Assembly: GCA_963730005.1 (NCBI GenBank)
Contig: CAVSPO010000023.1
Location: 124,001 to 188,000, forward strand
Reading direction: 5' to 3'
Source of the DNA: CAVSPO01 sp963730005
GTDB taxonomy: Bacteria > Actinomycetota > Actinomycetes > Propionibacteriales > Propionibacteriaceae
DNA: 64,000 nt
In this document: positions 7,104-16,365 of the stretch, one piece after another
Position numbering within the stretch: the stretch's first letter is position 1
Layout of the letters: each line of letters begins with the position of its first letter
Translations under genes and position numbers: made by a program
Notes under the pieces: model-generated
What the model was told of the DNA's origin: nothing
The model's input: only the letters and a program-made list of their open reading frames with translations
Database searches by the model: none

Positions 7104-8021
7104 ATGGTTGCTGCGATTGACCTGGGGCTCATCTACGGGCTGATGGCGCTGGGGGTATATCTGACCTTCCGCGTGCTCGACTTCGCCGACATGACGGTCG
7201 ACGGGGCGTTCACCACCGGCGGCGCGCTGGCTGCGATGCTGATCCTGCGTGGCGGTGATCCGCTCGCAGCCACCATCGCAGCCTTCGGGGGCGGGTTGGT
7301 GGCCGGTACCGTGACGGCCCTGTTGAACACCAAGGGCGGCATCAACCCCTTGCTGGCCGGCATCCTGACCCAGATCTCGCTGTATTCCATCAATCTGCGG
7401 ATCATGGGCAAGGCGAACCTGCCGCTGCTTCGCACCGACACGTTGCTGTCGGGAATGCGCAGCGAACGCCTGTTCGCCACGCCCACGTCCGTGCTGGTTT
7501 TCGCGCTTGTGGTGGCTGCCTTCGCAGCCGGTCTGGTGTGGTTCCTGACGACTGACACCGGCTTGGCCATCCAGGCGACGGGCGACAACGGGGGCATGGC
7601 CCGCGCCCAAGGCATCAACACTGACGCCATGAAGATCACCGGCGTGGCCTTGGCCAACGGCCTGGTGGCGCTGTCCGGGGCTCTGATGGCCCAGTACCAG
7701 GGCTATGCCGACATCAGCATGGGCATCGGCCAGATCGTCGCGGGGCTGGCGTCGGTGATCATCGGTCAGGCGATCTTCGGCAACCGGCCGGTGTGGCGCG
7801 CGGTGGTTGCGGTGGTGCTCGGCTCGGTGATCTACCGGCTGGTGATCCAGTTGGCCCTGATGGTCGGCTTCAACCCGAACGACATGAAGTTGATCTCGGC
7901 GGTGCTGGTGGTGGCAGCCCTGTTGCTGCCGAAGGTCGGGGCCTTCCGGGGCCCGCGAGAGCGCAAGCGGACCGGCGGATCGGCGCCGCGCCAGGCTGGG
8001 GTGGAGGTGGCTGATGCCTGA
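7104..8021 (+). CDS. ABC importer permease, TrpY-like (COG4120)
   Basis: 305 residues, mostly hydrophobic with about eight membrane segments, beginning MVAAIDLGLIYGLMALGVYL and containing FADMTVDGAFTTGGALAA, typical of the branched-chain-amino-acid-permease-like fold used by TrpXYZ-type importers. The ATG at 7104 is preferred because it starts 7 bases after the binding-protein gene; a TTG at 7071 in the same frame would overlap that gene. It forms the membrane channel for the neighbouring binding protein and overlaps the ATPase gene by 8 bases. Confidence 0.9.
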   Translation: MVAAIDLGLIYGLMALGVYLTFRVLDFADMTVDGAFTTGGALAAMLILRGGDPLAATIAAFGGGLVAGTVTALLNTKGGINPLLAGILTQISLYSINLRIMGKANLPLLRTDTLLSGMRSERLFATPTSVLVFALVVAAFAAGLVWFLTTDTGLAIQATGDNGGMARAQGINTDAMKITGVALANGLVALSGALMAQYQGYADISMGIGQIVAGLASVIIGQAIFGNRPVWRAVVAVVLGSVIYRLVIQLALMVGFNPNDMKLISAVLVVAALLLPKVGAFRGPRERKRTGGSAPRQAGVEVADA

Positions 8022-8823
8022 TCGGATTGCGCAGCTGGAGGTGCGCAATGTCACCAAGGCGTTCTTTGCACACACCGTCAATGAGCGGATAGCGCTGAGC
8101 AACGTGTCGTTGCGGATGCACGAGGGCGACTTCGTCACCGTCATCGGCAGCAACGGTGCCGGCAAGTCGACACTGTTGAACGTGGTTGCCGGTGTTTTCC
8201 GGCCCGACACCGGAACAATCCGAATCGGTGACAGGGACGTCACCGCACTGCCCGAGCATCGCGTTGCCAGTCAGGTGGGTCGGGTTTTCCAGGACCCGAT
8301 GGCCGGGACCTCGCCCGACCTGAACATCGAGGAGAACATGGCGATCGCCTTCGCACGGGGCAAGCGCCGTGGCCTCGGCAGGGGGGTCACCGCCGCCAAA
8401 CGGCGTCGCTTCCGCGAGGAGCTGGAGATCCTGGAGCTTGGGTTGGAGAACCGTCTCAAGACCAAGGTGGGCTTTCTCTCCGGTGGTCAGCGCCAGGCCT
8501 TGAGCCTGGTCATGGCGACCTTCAGCGAGCCGCAGATCCTGCTGCTGGACGAGCACACTGCGGCGCTCGATCCCGAGCGTGCGGAACTGATCACCCAGCT
8601 GACCGAGCGTGAAGTTGAACGGCACGGCCTGACCACGCTGATGGTGACCCACAACATGCGCCAGGCTCTTCGCTTGGGCAACAGGCTGATCATGATGCAC
8701 GAGGGCCAGATCATCCTGGATCTGGACGGCGCCGAGAAGCAGCGCTGCTCGGTTGAAGATCTGCTCAACCGCTTCAAACAACTCAAGGGCGCCACTGTGA
8801 GCGATCGGGCTTTTCTGCGCTGA
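8014..8823 (+). CDS. ABC importer ATP-binding protein, TrpZ-like (COG1101)
   Basis: 269 residues. Walker A is VIGSNGAGKST, the signature LSGGQRQALSL, Walker B LLLDEHTAALDP, and the H-loop lies in MVTHNMRQAL. It powers uptake through the upstream permease. The ATG lies inside the end of the permease gene (8-base overlap), showing translational coupling. It is the last gene of this three-gene operon; the following 167 bases to the aldehyde dehydrogenase have no convincing terminator. Confidence 0.93.
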   Translation: MPDRIAQLEVRNVTKAFFAHTVNERIALSNVSLRMHEGDFVTVIGSNGAGKSTLLNVVAGVFRPDTGTIRIGDRDVTALPEHRVASQVGRVFQDPMAGTSPDLNIEENMAIAFARGKRRGLGRGVTAAKRRRFREELEILELGLENRLKTKVGFLSGGQRQALSLVMATFSEPQILLLDEHTAALDPERAELITQLTEREVERHGLTTLMVTHNMRQALRLGNRLIMMHEGQIILDLDGAEKQRCSVEDLLNRFKQLKGATVSDRAFLR

Positions 8824-8990
8824 CTTCGTCTTCACAAGCCCCGATGTACAGTCAAAGCTGACAAGCCTCTCTCTTGGTCCGGCAACCGAGAGCGCGTTCG
8901 CCGCGCCCAGGATGTCCGACCTGCACGACCGTGGGTGGCGTGTCCAAGTCGAGACGAGCACGGTTGACGCGTGCAGACAAAGGAGTCGTG

Positions 8991-10487
8991 ATGGCTGACA
9001 AGGTCAAACTGTCCACTGACACATACCAGCTCCATATCGACGGCGAGTGGCGTCCCGCCTCCGGCGAGGCGACGCTTGACGTGATCAATCCGGCGAACGG
9101 CGAGCACCTCGCCGCAATCGCAGAGGCGAGCGAGGCTGACGTCGACGCGGCGGTCGAGGCGGCTCGCAAGGCCTTCCCGGGATGGGCTCGCACCTCCGTC
9201 CAGGAACGCTCCAGGATCCTGCTCGGCATTGCGGACCTGATCGAGGAAAATGCGCAGTTCCTCGCCACCGTTGAGACCATGGACAACGGCAAGCCGATCC
9301 GCGAGACCACCGCCGCTGACGTTCCGTTGGGTGCCGATCACTTCCGTTACTTCGCGGGCTGCATCCGCGCCGAAGAGGGCTCGGCCACAATGCTGGATCC
9401 CAACATGATGGATCTCATCCTGAAGGAGCCGTTGGGCGTGATCGGGCAGATCGTGCCCTGGAACTTCCCGTTCCTGATGGCAGCCTGGAAGCTCGCACCG
9501 GCCCTCGGCGCTGGCAACACGGTCATCTTCAAGCCGTCCAGTACCACGTCGCTGTCGGTGCTGGAGCTGGCCCGGCTGATCGACGAGGCAGGGCTGCTGC
9601 CCAAAGGCGTCCTGAACGTCGTCACCGGGTCCGGTTCGAAGAGCGGTGAGTACCTGCAGCATGCCGACGTCGACAAGCTGGCTTTCACGGGTTCAACTGA
9701 GGTGGGTCGTGGCATCGGCCTGTCAGCTGCAGCGAAGATCATTCCCGCGACGCTGGAGCTGGGTGGCAAGAGCGCCAACATCTTCTTCGACGATGCCGAC
9801 ATGGACATCGCCCTCGAGGGTGTGCAGCTGGGCATCCTGTTCAACCAGGGCCAGGTCTGTTCAGCAGGTTCGCGCATCTTCGTCCAGGAGACCTTCTACG
9901 ACCGCTTCCTGGAGGCTGCGACGGCCGCGTTCGAGAAGGTCAAGGTGGGGGACCCGCTCGACCCATCCACCCAGATGGGCGCCCAGATCAACGAGAAACA
10001 GCTCCAGAAGATCCTGGGTTACGTGAAGATCGGCGTCGACGAGGGTGCGACGATCGCCACCGGTGGTGAGCGCTTCAGCGAGGGGCCATTGGCCAAGGGC
10101 GCCTTCATGAAGCCCACGTTGCTCGCCGACGTCAACAACAAGATGCGCGTCGCCCAGGAAGAGATCTTCGGGCCGGTCGGCGTCGTCGTGCCGTTCAAGA
10201 ACGAGGACGACGTCATCGCGATGGCCAACGACTCGGTCTATGGCCTTGGCGGTGGCGTGTTCACCCAGGATCTCGGCCGGGCCATGCGGGTGGCTACTGG
10301 GGTGCGCACCGGTCGCGTCTGGGTCAACACCTACAACGCCTTCCCTGCGGGTGCCCCGTTCGGCGGCTACAAGGAATCCGGCATCGGCCGCGAAACCCAC
10401 AAGATGATTCTCAACGCGTACACGCAGACCAAGAACATCCTGATCAACCTGAACACCAAGCCTGGTGGCATGTACGTCAAGGGCTGA
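8991..10487 (+). CDS. NAD(P)-dependent aldehyde dehydrogenase
   Basis: 498 residues, the usual length of the family. It oxidises an aldehyde to a carboxylate using NAD(P). Visible motifs are the cofactor segment PWNFPFLMAAWKLAPAL, catalytic Glu256 in LELGGKS and the nucleophile Cys290 in GQVCSAGSR, with FGPVGVV and the C-terminal PFGGYKESGIGRE typical of acetaldehyde/betaine-aldehyde-type enzymes. The start at 8991 has a good ribosome-binding site (AAAGGAG) 7 bases upstream. The exact substrate is unclear; similarity is closest to ExaC/AldA-like acetaldehyde dehydrogenases. Confidence 0.93.
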   Translation: MADKVKLSTDTYQLHIDGEWRPASGEATLDVINPANGEHLAAIAEASEADVDAAVEAARKAFPGWARTSVQERSRILLGIADLIEENAQFLATVETMDNGKPIRETTAADVPLGADHFRYFAGCIRAEEGSATMLDPNMMDLILKEPLGVIGQIVPWNFPFLMAAWKLAPALGAGNTVIFKPSSTTSLSVLELARLIDEAGLLPKGVLNVVTGSGSKSGEYLQHADVDKLAFTGSTEVGRGIGLSAAAKIIPATLELGGKSANIFFDDADMDIALEGVQLGILFNQGQVCSAGSRIFVQETFYDRFLEAATAAFEKVKVGDPLDPSTQMGAQINEKQLQKILGYVKIGVDEGATIATGGERFSEGPLAKGAFMKPTLLADVNNKMRVAQEEIFGPVGVVVPFKNEDDVIAMANDSVYGLGGGVFTQDLGRAMRVATGVRTGRVWVNTYNAFPAGAPFGGYKESGIGRETHKMILNAYTQTKNILINLNTKPGGMYVKG

Positions 10488-10499
10488 CCTGCAGTGAGC

Positions 10500-10535
10500 A
10501 TGGGGTGGGGCGCTGTGACCAACGCCCCACCCCAT
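10500..10535 (+). terminator. Strong GC-rich hairpin after the aldehyde dehydrogenase gene
   Basis: ATGGGGTGGGGCG at 10500-10512 pairs perfectly with CGCCCCACCCCAT at 10523-10535 around a 10-nt loop. It begins 13 bases after the stop codon and separates the aldehyde dehydrogenase from the Pel-like locus. Confidence 0.75.
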
Positions 10536-10745
10536 TCTCCATGAGCACGCTGACGCGTGGGAGAGCAAACAGTAAGCGTGGTCTTTTCCTGAGAATGCTG
10601 ACGCTTGGGGCGAACGTCCAGCACGGGTAATGGTGTTCCAACTGTCCAGCTGACGGCCTAAGATTGCATAATCCCTTGTGGATGGTGGTGCTCCGGGTTT
10701 CGAGGCGGCGCTGCCTGCTGCCAAGGGCCATGGGGAGGAATCGGT
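10536..10745 (+). promoter_or_regulatory. Leader/promoter region of the Pel-like locus
   Basis: This 210-base non-coding stretch holds two related elements, an inverted repeat CACGC-TGAC-GCGTG at 10546-10559 and the similar GCTGACGCTTGGGG at 10597-10610, so GCTGACGC occurs twice about 49 bases apart. A CATAAT -10-like hexamer is at 10667-10672. The repeated element could be a regulator site; the promoter assignment is weak. Confidence 0.35.
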
Positions 10746-12851
10746 GTGATTGCGCTCACACGAGTGGGACTTGCCTTGGCGAGTGTGCTGGCACTGACGC
10801 TCGTCGGATGCACCGGGCCGGTGCGCGACACGAGCAGTTCGTCTCCCAGCCATCCACCGAAATCCACCGTGGCTGCAGTCGCAGCCCAGGATGTCGACGT
10901 CGCACTACGCGTGCTGGCGCTGGATGACGGGGAACCCTTGACGGCGGCCATCATCGACAGGATGCAGCGCGAAGGTGTCCCGGTCACCCGAGTGCCACTG
11001 CTCGATCCCGGACGCTCCAAGCTGACCGAGGACAGTCTGGCCAGCGCGGATGACGACGGGTTGCACGCGCATTTCGCGGGCATCATCACGCCTTCCATGA
11101 CGCCCCCCAACCTGAGCGAGGAAGAGATCGATGCCCTCGCTGACTACCAGAAGGCTTTCCAGGTCAGAGCTGTGGAGACCGTGCCCTCCACTGATGAGCC
11201 GCCCCGCTACGAGGGCCCGATCGGCGCCAACGCTCCTGTGGTGGTGACCGAGGAAGGCCGTCGGGGGGCGTTCTCCTACCTGCGGGACATCATCGAGTTG
11301 GACCCGCTGGAACCCCAGGCAACCACTGCGGTACTCAATCCGGTGTCGCTGGCTGGCGGTCCGGGGATTGAGTACGTGCCGCTGGTGACCACGCTGATCC
11401 CGGGCACCGACGAGACGGCAGCGCTGATCGCCGAGCGGCGTGTCGACGGCCGCGAGAGCCTGATGCTGAGCTTCCACGGCGACAAGGGCCAGAGCCACAC
11501 CCAGCTGCTGAGCCACGGAGTGGTTGGCTGGCTGACCCGGGGCGTGTCGACGTCCATCAACCGCAACTACTTCGCTGTGCATGCCGACGACGTGCTGCTG
11601 CCGAACGCGCAGTGGAGCGCTGAGGGCCACTGCGAGATCGGGCGCAACTGTGGGGCGGACGTGGCCCCGATCGACCCGGTCAGGATGGTCGCGGACGACA
11701 TCACGGCACTGGTCGACTGGCAGCGCGCCAACGGGACCAAGGTCGATCTCGTGATCAACGGAGCCGGGCCTGCCCAGTACGCCGATCAGCACGGTGGCCG
11801 TGATGCCCTGATGGAGGCGCTGGTGGCCAACAATGACCAGCTGAGGTTGATCAGCCACACCTTCACGCACCGCTACCTCGGCTGCAAGCAGGACATCGAG
11901 CCGGACAGTTGGAGCTGCCTTACCGACGATCAGGGCAACCCGCTGTGGCTGGAACGCGAAACCGTCCGCGAGGAGCTGGTCAAGAACCAGCAGTTCATGA
12001 GCAAGAACCAGCTTCGCAACTACGACCAGCGCGAGGTGGTCACCGGGGAACACTCGGGGCTGCGCAAAGAACCGCAGATGCACACGGACAACCCGGGTCT
12101 GGCTCCCGCCTTGGCTGACGCCAGGATCAGCTGGCTCGCCTCGGACGCCTCCGAGGAGTTGTACCCGCGCAGTGTCGGGCCTGCAACCACGGTGCCGCGA
12201 TACCCGATCGACCTCGATTACAACACGCCGACCCAGGCTCAGGTGGTGTCGCAGTACAACTGGTTGCTGACCACTCGCGCCAACGGGGGCTCGGGGCTCT
12301 GTGAGGTTGACGCGCAGACGCCGTGCATCGAGCCCCTCGATCCGGGCACCGGTTTTGCCGACTACGTCACGCCAACGCAAGGTCAGCTCGTCTTTTCGCA
12401 CGCTGTCGGCAATGATCCGCGTCCGCACTTTGTGCACCAGTCGAATCTGACCGGGGAACGCCTGCTGTACCCGGTCCTGGACCACTTCCTGCAGCGCTAT
12501 CGGGCGACCTTCGCCGACGACACACCGCTGGTGAACCCCACCATGACCCAGGCAGGGACCGAGCTGGTGAACCAGCGGATCTGGACTGCCGTCAACGCGG
12601 AAGTGGACGTGAGAGTGTCCGGGCAGGTGCTCACGGTGCACAACGCGACGCAGAACGACGTCCAGGTGCCGATCACCGCACCGGAAGGAACCCAGTGGGT
12701 GGTGGACTGGTTCGTCGACAAACCGTTCGGCGAATCCTATTCCGGTTCCCGCTCGGCATGGATCCAGGCTCCGGCCGGTGCCCTTGTTGTTTTCCAGCTG
12801 CCCGAAACGTCCGGGTTCGCGACGCAGGCCACTTGGCCGATCGGAGGCTAG
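10746..12851 (+). CDS. Lipoprotein polysaccharide deacetylase, PelA-deacetylase-like
   Basis: 701 residues from a GTG start. A lipoprotein signal ends LTLVGC (Cys22), so the protein is tethered outside the membrane. Polysaccharide-deacetylase metal motifs are present: HADD near residues 279-282 (catalytic Asp plus metal Asp) and SHTFTH near 370-375 (the HxxxH metal pair), followed by GEHSGL. A beta-rich C-terminal region ends the protein. In Pel-producing bacteria the PelA deacetylase removes acetyl groups from the GalNAc polymer; in Gram-positive Pel loci it is a separate protein, as here. It starts a five-gene operon with PelF, a membrane protein and two galactosaminoglycan-type glycosidases. 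Deacetylase fold: confident. Pel substrate: inferred from context. Confidence 0.75.
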   Translation: MIALTRVGLALASVLALTLVGCTGPVRDTSSSSPSHPPKSTVAAVAAQDVDVALRVLALDDGEPLTAAIIDRMQREGVPVTRVPLLDPGRSKLTEDSLASADDDGLHAHFAGIITPSMTPPNLSEEEIDALADYQKAFQVRAVETVPSTDEPPRYEGPIGANAPVVVTEEGRRGAFSYLRDIIELDPLEPQATTAVLNPVSLAGGPGIEYVPLVTTLIPGTDETAALIAERRVDGRESLMLSFHGDKGQSHTQLLSHGVVGWLTRGVSTSINRNYFAVHADDVLLPNAQWSAEGHCEIGRNCGADVAPIDPVRMVADDITALVDWQRANGTKVDLVINGAGPAQYADQHGGRDALMEALVANNDQLRLISHTFTHRYLGCKQDIEPDSWSCLTDDQGNPLWLERETVREELVKNQQFMSKNQLRNYDQREVVTGEHSGLRKEPQMHTDNPGLAPALADARISWLASDASEELYPRSVGPATTVPRYPIDLDYNTPTQAQVVSQYNWLLTTRANGGSGLCEVDAQTPCIEPLDPGTGFADYVTPTQGQLVFSHAVGNDPRPHFVHQSNLTGERLLYPVLDHFLQRYRATFADDTPLVNPTMTQAGTELVNQRIWTAVNAEVDVRVSGQVLTVHNATQNDVQVPITAPEGTQWVVDWFVDKPFGESYSGSRSAWIQAPAGALVVFQLPETSGFATQATWPIGG

Positions 12852-12856
12852 GCGCG

Positions 12857-14382
12857 ATGAGGATCGGGTTGTTCACCGAGGGCACCTACCCCGTCGCCAG
12901 CGGTGGGGTCAGCACTTGGTGCGAGCACTTGATCACAGGTCTTCCTGAGCACCAGTTCATCCCCGTCACCCTGATCGGGGCGAACGAACAGGTGCAGCTG
13001 GAACTGCCGGCCAACGTGGCTGCTGACGAGGTCACCCTGATTCCGATGTGGGGTCGGGTGCGTCCGTGCCCGCCGCTGTTGTGTGCGCCGTCCGGGCGGC
13101 GGCTGGGGCACCTGCTGGAACGGTTGTGGGCGGCGGTGTTGCCCGCTGAGCCGCACTCCACCGGCGATCTTGACGAGTTCACCACTGTGCTGAAGAAACT
13201 GACCAGCTGGCAGGGGCCACGGCTTGGGTCACTGCTGGACCGTTACCCGTCGATTGCGTGGATCATTTCCGCGTGGCACGAACACCGGTACAACATGGCG
13301 GGGCAGCCCCGTCTCACTCTTGCCGATGCTGCGGCGGCCGGCTCCTACGTCGATCGCGTGCTCGCCCTGGCGGACGCGGACTGGCCCGATGTCGACATCA
13401 GCCACGTGGCGTCGAACGGCCCCCCGGCGTTGTTGGCGTTGGGCCGCTGGTGGCAGCAGGGCACCCCGATCGTGGTGACCGAACATGGCATCTACCTGCG
13501 CGAGCGTTATCTTGCCCTGAGCCAGTCCTCGATGTCCTGGTCGAGCAGGTACGTCGTGGGTGCCTTCCTTTGCGGATGCTGTCCCAGGTTGCCTATCGCG
13601 AGGCCGTGCGGCTGGCCCCGGTCAGCGAGTTCAACCGAAACTGGGAAATCGAGCTGGGTGCGCCGGCCGGCAAGACCGCCACGATCCTGAACGGCGTGGA
13701 CGTCGACCTGTACCACCCCATGGAACACGAGCCGAAGGCGCCAACGGTCAGTTTCGTCGGCCGAATCGACCCGCTCAAGGCGCTTGAAGTGCTGATCGAC
13801 GCGTTTGCCCTGGTGCGCGAGCGAATTCCCGATGCCAGGCTGCGGCTTTTCGGCCCCACACCCAAAGGTGACGAGGCATATCGGGAGGGTCTGGAACGCC
13901 AGATTCTGCAGCTTGGTTTGGATGAGGCGGTCACCTTCGAGGGTGCGGTGCCCGATTCGATGCACGCCATTGCCGCCGGTCACGTGGTCGCACTCTCCAG
14001 CATCTCGGAGGGGCTCCCGTTCACGGTGATCGAGGCGATGATGGCGGGCCGTGCCACCGTGAACACGGACGTCGGGGGTGTCGCGGAGGTGGTCGGTACT
14101 GACGGCGAAGCAGGTCTGCTGGTGCACCCACGAGACCCCAGACAGCTGGCCGACGGGATCATCGCCCTGCTGCAGGACCCCGACAGGCGTCAAGCGATGG
14201 GTCGCAAGGCTCGCGCCAGAGCCCTCGAGCTGTTCAGCTTGACGACCTTCGTCGATCGCTACCGTGACCTGTACGAAATGGCCCTCAACGACGTCGCCGT
14301 GAGCGAGCCGGTGCAGATGAAACGCCTCGTCACCGCTGAGGCGGAGGACCAGAACAATTCCCAGGCAGGGGGCGTGGCATGA
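12857..14382 (+). pseudogene. pelF: PelF-type GT4 glycosyltransferase, interrupted by a frameshift
   Basis: PelF is the cytoplasmic GT4 enzyme that polymerises the Pel backbone from UDP-GalNAc. The N-terminal part (IGLFTEGTYPVASGGVSTW, then VTEHGIYLRERYLA) is in one frame, and the C-terminal part (VSEFNRNWEIELGA, ILNGVDVDLYHP, FVGRIDPLKALEVL and the EGLPFTVIE EX7E motif) is in another. The frames join at about 13569-13573: one extra T in the TTT run at 13569-13571 restores reading through FLLRML, giving about 508 residues, the normal PelF length. As read, the first frame would stop at 13690 (277 residues) without the nucleotide-sugar domain. Either a sequencing/assembly error or a real inactivation. 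It starts 5 bases after the deacetylase gene and overlaps the next gene by ATGA. Confidence 0.88.
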
Positions 14383-15722
14383 ACGCCAGCGACCAGTCAC
14401 CCGTGCACCTGCTCACCACCCCCTTGCCGGAGCCGCTGTTCTCCGAGGCAGCCGATGCGGTTCGGCGCGGCGTCGACGTCTGGGACATGACGGCTCACCT
14501 GGAGTCGAACGGGTTCTCCACGTCGGTGGCCCGCAGCAACAAGGTCCCCAGCGTTTTCGAGCTGGCCCGCAGGATGAGGGCGCTGGTGAGCGTAGACACG
14601 TCGCTTGGTGCCGCCGAGGCCGCCAAAAGGACGTCGGTGCTGGCAGCCATCCTGAGATCGGTGGTCATGGTCGGGGGCGTGATCATCTGCGTCAGCACGT
14701 TGCCGAAAGCGTCGGAGATGACCGTGTTCGCCATCGCCGCGTCCGGCTGGCTGGCCGGTCAAGCGGTGAGCGCTGTGATCTGGTACGCCTGGGCACGTGG
14801 CGACCGGCCTGATGGCGTGCGGGCTGGAGTCATCGCGGGGGGCGTCATGCTGCTCGCCGGTGTGGCGGCCGCCGTTGCTGTGCAGGAGTGGACACTGCTG
14901 ATCTGGGTCGGCTGGGCCGCCGCCATACCCACGCTCCAGGTGCTGGTGCCTGGCTGGCGGCTGACCATCCTGGTGCTGTTGGGTGGCGCTGTGTGCGCAC
15001 TGGCTTGGCTGTCGGCTCGCGGGATCTGGTGGCCGCAGCCCGACGCCAGGCTGTTCGGGTTGGTCAGCGCCGCGGTTCTCACGATCGCAGCCATCGGTGT
15101 TGCGTGCTGGCGAGTGCGGCGGGAGCTGTCGAGGACAACGGCCCTTGGGCACCCCGGCACCGGACCTGCGCTGGCCGTTGCCCTGGTGCAGACACTGGCC
15201 CAGCTGGGGCTTCTGCTGGTGCTGTTCCAGGTGGTCGGTGCCAGCGCCTTCGGAGCCGTCGCGGTGGCTGGGCTCGCGGCCGGAGTGCTGGCCGATCCGT
15301 TGTTCGCTGGCGCTCGACGCTGGAGTGAGTGGGTTGTTCGCAGCAGCACGAGCTGGGTCGTCGGGCGGCTGAAGATCGCCATCGGCGGTGTCCTTGCCGT
15401 CGTGGTGATGCTGATCGCCTCAGCCCAAACCGCTGAGCTGATGCTCTCCGACCCCTATCGGATCTACCTGAACGAGCCGACGATCCTGATGGCAACCGTC
15501 CTGGCGGGGGCCGTGATTGCGGCCACCAACGTGCTGCTGCGCACAGGTGCCGCTGTGGGTGCCATGCTGGTGGCGGTTGTCGCTGCCTTGGTCACTGCGG
15601 CGGCGCTGCTCCTGCTGGACGAGTCGATACACTCCTTGGCGCTGTTCGCGGTGATGATCGGCGCCTCTATTTTCGCTGCGCTCGCTGCTGCCGAGCGTCT
15701 CAGCCATCCCAGGGCTTGGTGA
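14379..15722 (+). CDS. Polytopic membrane protein in the PelG position of the Pel-like operon
   Basis: 447 residues. About 85 hydrophilic N-terminal residues are followed by roughly 11-12 hydrophobic segments, e.g. RSVVMVGGVIICVSTL, WTLLIWVGWAAAIP, VLAVVVMLIASAQ. Size and topology resemble PelG, the 12-helix MOP-superfamily partner of PelF in Pel export, and the gene follows pelF with an ATGA overlap just as pelG does. However, I cannot see the usual PelG N-terminal signature, so it is either a very divergent PelG or an unrelated transporter recruited to the same job. It overlaps the next gene by GTGA. Function is inferred from position only. Confidence 0.6.
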   Translation: MNASDQSPVHLLTTPLPEPLFSEAADAVRRGVDVWDMTAHLESNGFSTSVARSNKVPSVFELARRMRALVSVDTSLGAAEAAKRTSVLAAILRSVVMVGGVIICVSTLPKASEMTVFAIAASGWLAGQAVSAVIWYAWARGDRPDGVRAGVIAGGVMLLAGVAAAVAVQEWTLLIWVGWAAAIPTLQVLVPGWRLTILVLLGGAVCALAWLSARGIWWPQPDARLFGLVSAAVLTIAAIGVACWRVRRELSRTTALGHPGTGPALAVALVQTLAQLGLLLVLFQVVGASAFGAVAVAGLAAGVLADPLFAGARRWSEWVVRSSTSWVVGRLKIAIGGVLAVVVMLIASAQTAELMLSDPYRIYLNEPTILMATVLAGAVIAATNVLLRTGAAVGAMLVAVVAALVTAAALLLLDESIHSLALFAVMIGASIFAALAAAERLSHPRAW

Positions 15723-16363
15723 ACATCCCGCGGCTGGCCGCGCCGTGGTACTTGCACCCGGCCGAACACCCGGATGCCTGGGCCCAGCTTCGCGTCGGCG
15801 GCCGGCTGTCGTTCGTGGTGGTCAACGCGGCCAACGGCCCCGGACGCCAACCGGACCCTTACTACGAGGACGCGCTGCGGCGACCCAGCCTGACCCCTTT
15901 GCTCGGCTACGTCGACGTTGGCTACGGGGATCGTTCCGCCAGCGTGGTTCGCCGCGAGGCCATGGCCTGGGCGCAGTGGTACGGGGTGACCGAGTTGATG
16001 CTGGACCGCGTCCCGTCGCAGGCGCGGCGCAACTCGTGGTCGCTCGATGTCATCGACCAGCTGCGGGCGGACGGTGCCAGCAAGGTGGTGGCGAACCCCG
16101 GCACCGTGCCGGTCCCTGAGTTGGTTGCCCACGCCGACATCACGTGCGTGGTGGAAGACTCCTGGGCGGTCTACCAGCGGCTGGACTTGCCGCGTTGGCT
16201 GCGCAACTGTGACCCGGCAAGGCAGTGGCATCTGGTGCACAGCTGTCCCGTACGATGCTTGCAGTCGGTGCACCGGTTGGCGGCAGCTCGGGGCGCCGGT
16301 TTCGTGTGGGCGAGTCGTGGCACCGTTCCACATCCGTGGGGACAAGTACCGGAAGGCTGGTAA
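15719..16363 (+). CDS. Spherulin-4 / PelA-hydrolase-like glycosidase
   Basis: 214 residues from a GTG overlapping the upstream stop (a TTG at 15716 is the alternative). The family pattern is clear: APWYLHP at the start, VVVNAANGPG (Asn36), LLGYVDVGYGDR, and an acidic residue at the end of a strand in ELMLDRVPS (Asp96), the expected catalytic position. This family (PF12138, related to fungal Sph3/GH135 and the PelA hydrolase GH166) cleaves galactosamine-containing exopolysaccharides. No signal peptide or lipobox is visible, unlike the two lipoproteins of the operon, so it would act in the cytoplasm unless exported otherwise. Likely role: trimming or quality control of the Pel-like polymer. Confidence 0.72.
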   Translation: MNIPRLAAPWYLHPAEHPDAWAQLRVGGRLSFVVVNAANGPGRQPDPYYEDALRRPSLTPLLGYVDVGYGDRSASVVRREAMAWAQWYGVTELMLDRVPSQARRNSWSLDVIDQLRADGASKVVANPGTVPVPELVAHADITCVVEDSWAVYQRLDLPRWLRNCDPARQWHLVHSCPVRCLQSVHRLAAARGAGFVWASRGTVPHPWGQVPEGW

Positions 16364-16365
16364 CC

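Noticed and set aside
13562..13580. Programmed frameshifting in pelF
   Set aside because: The needed shift is minus one (or a missing base), but no X-XXY-YYZ slippery heptamer is present in the right phase; a one-base deletion is simpler.
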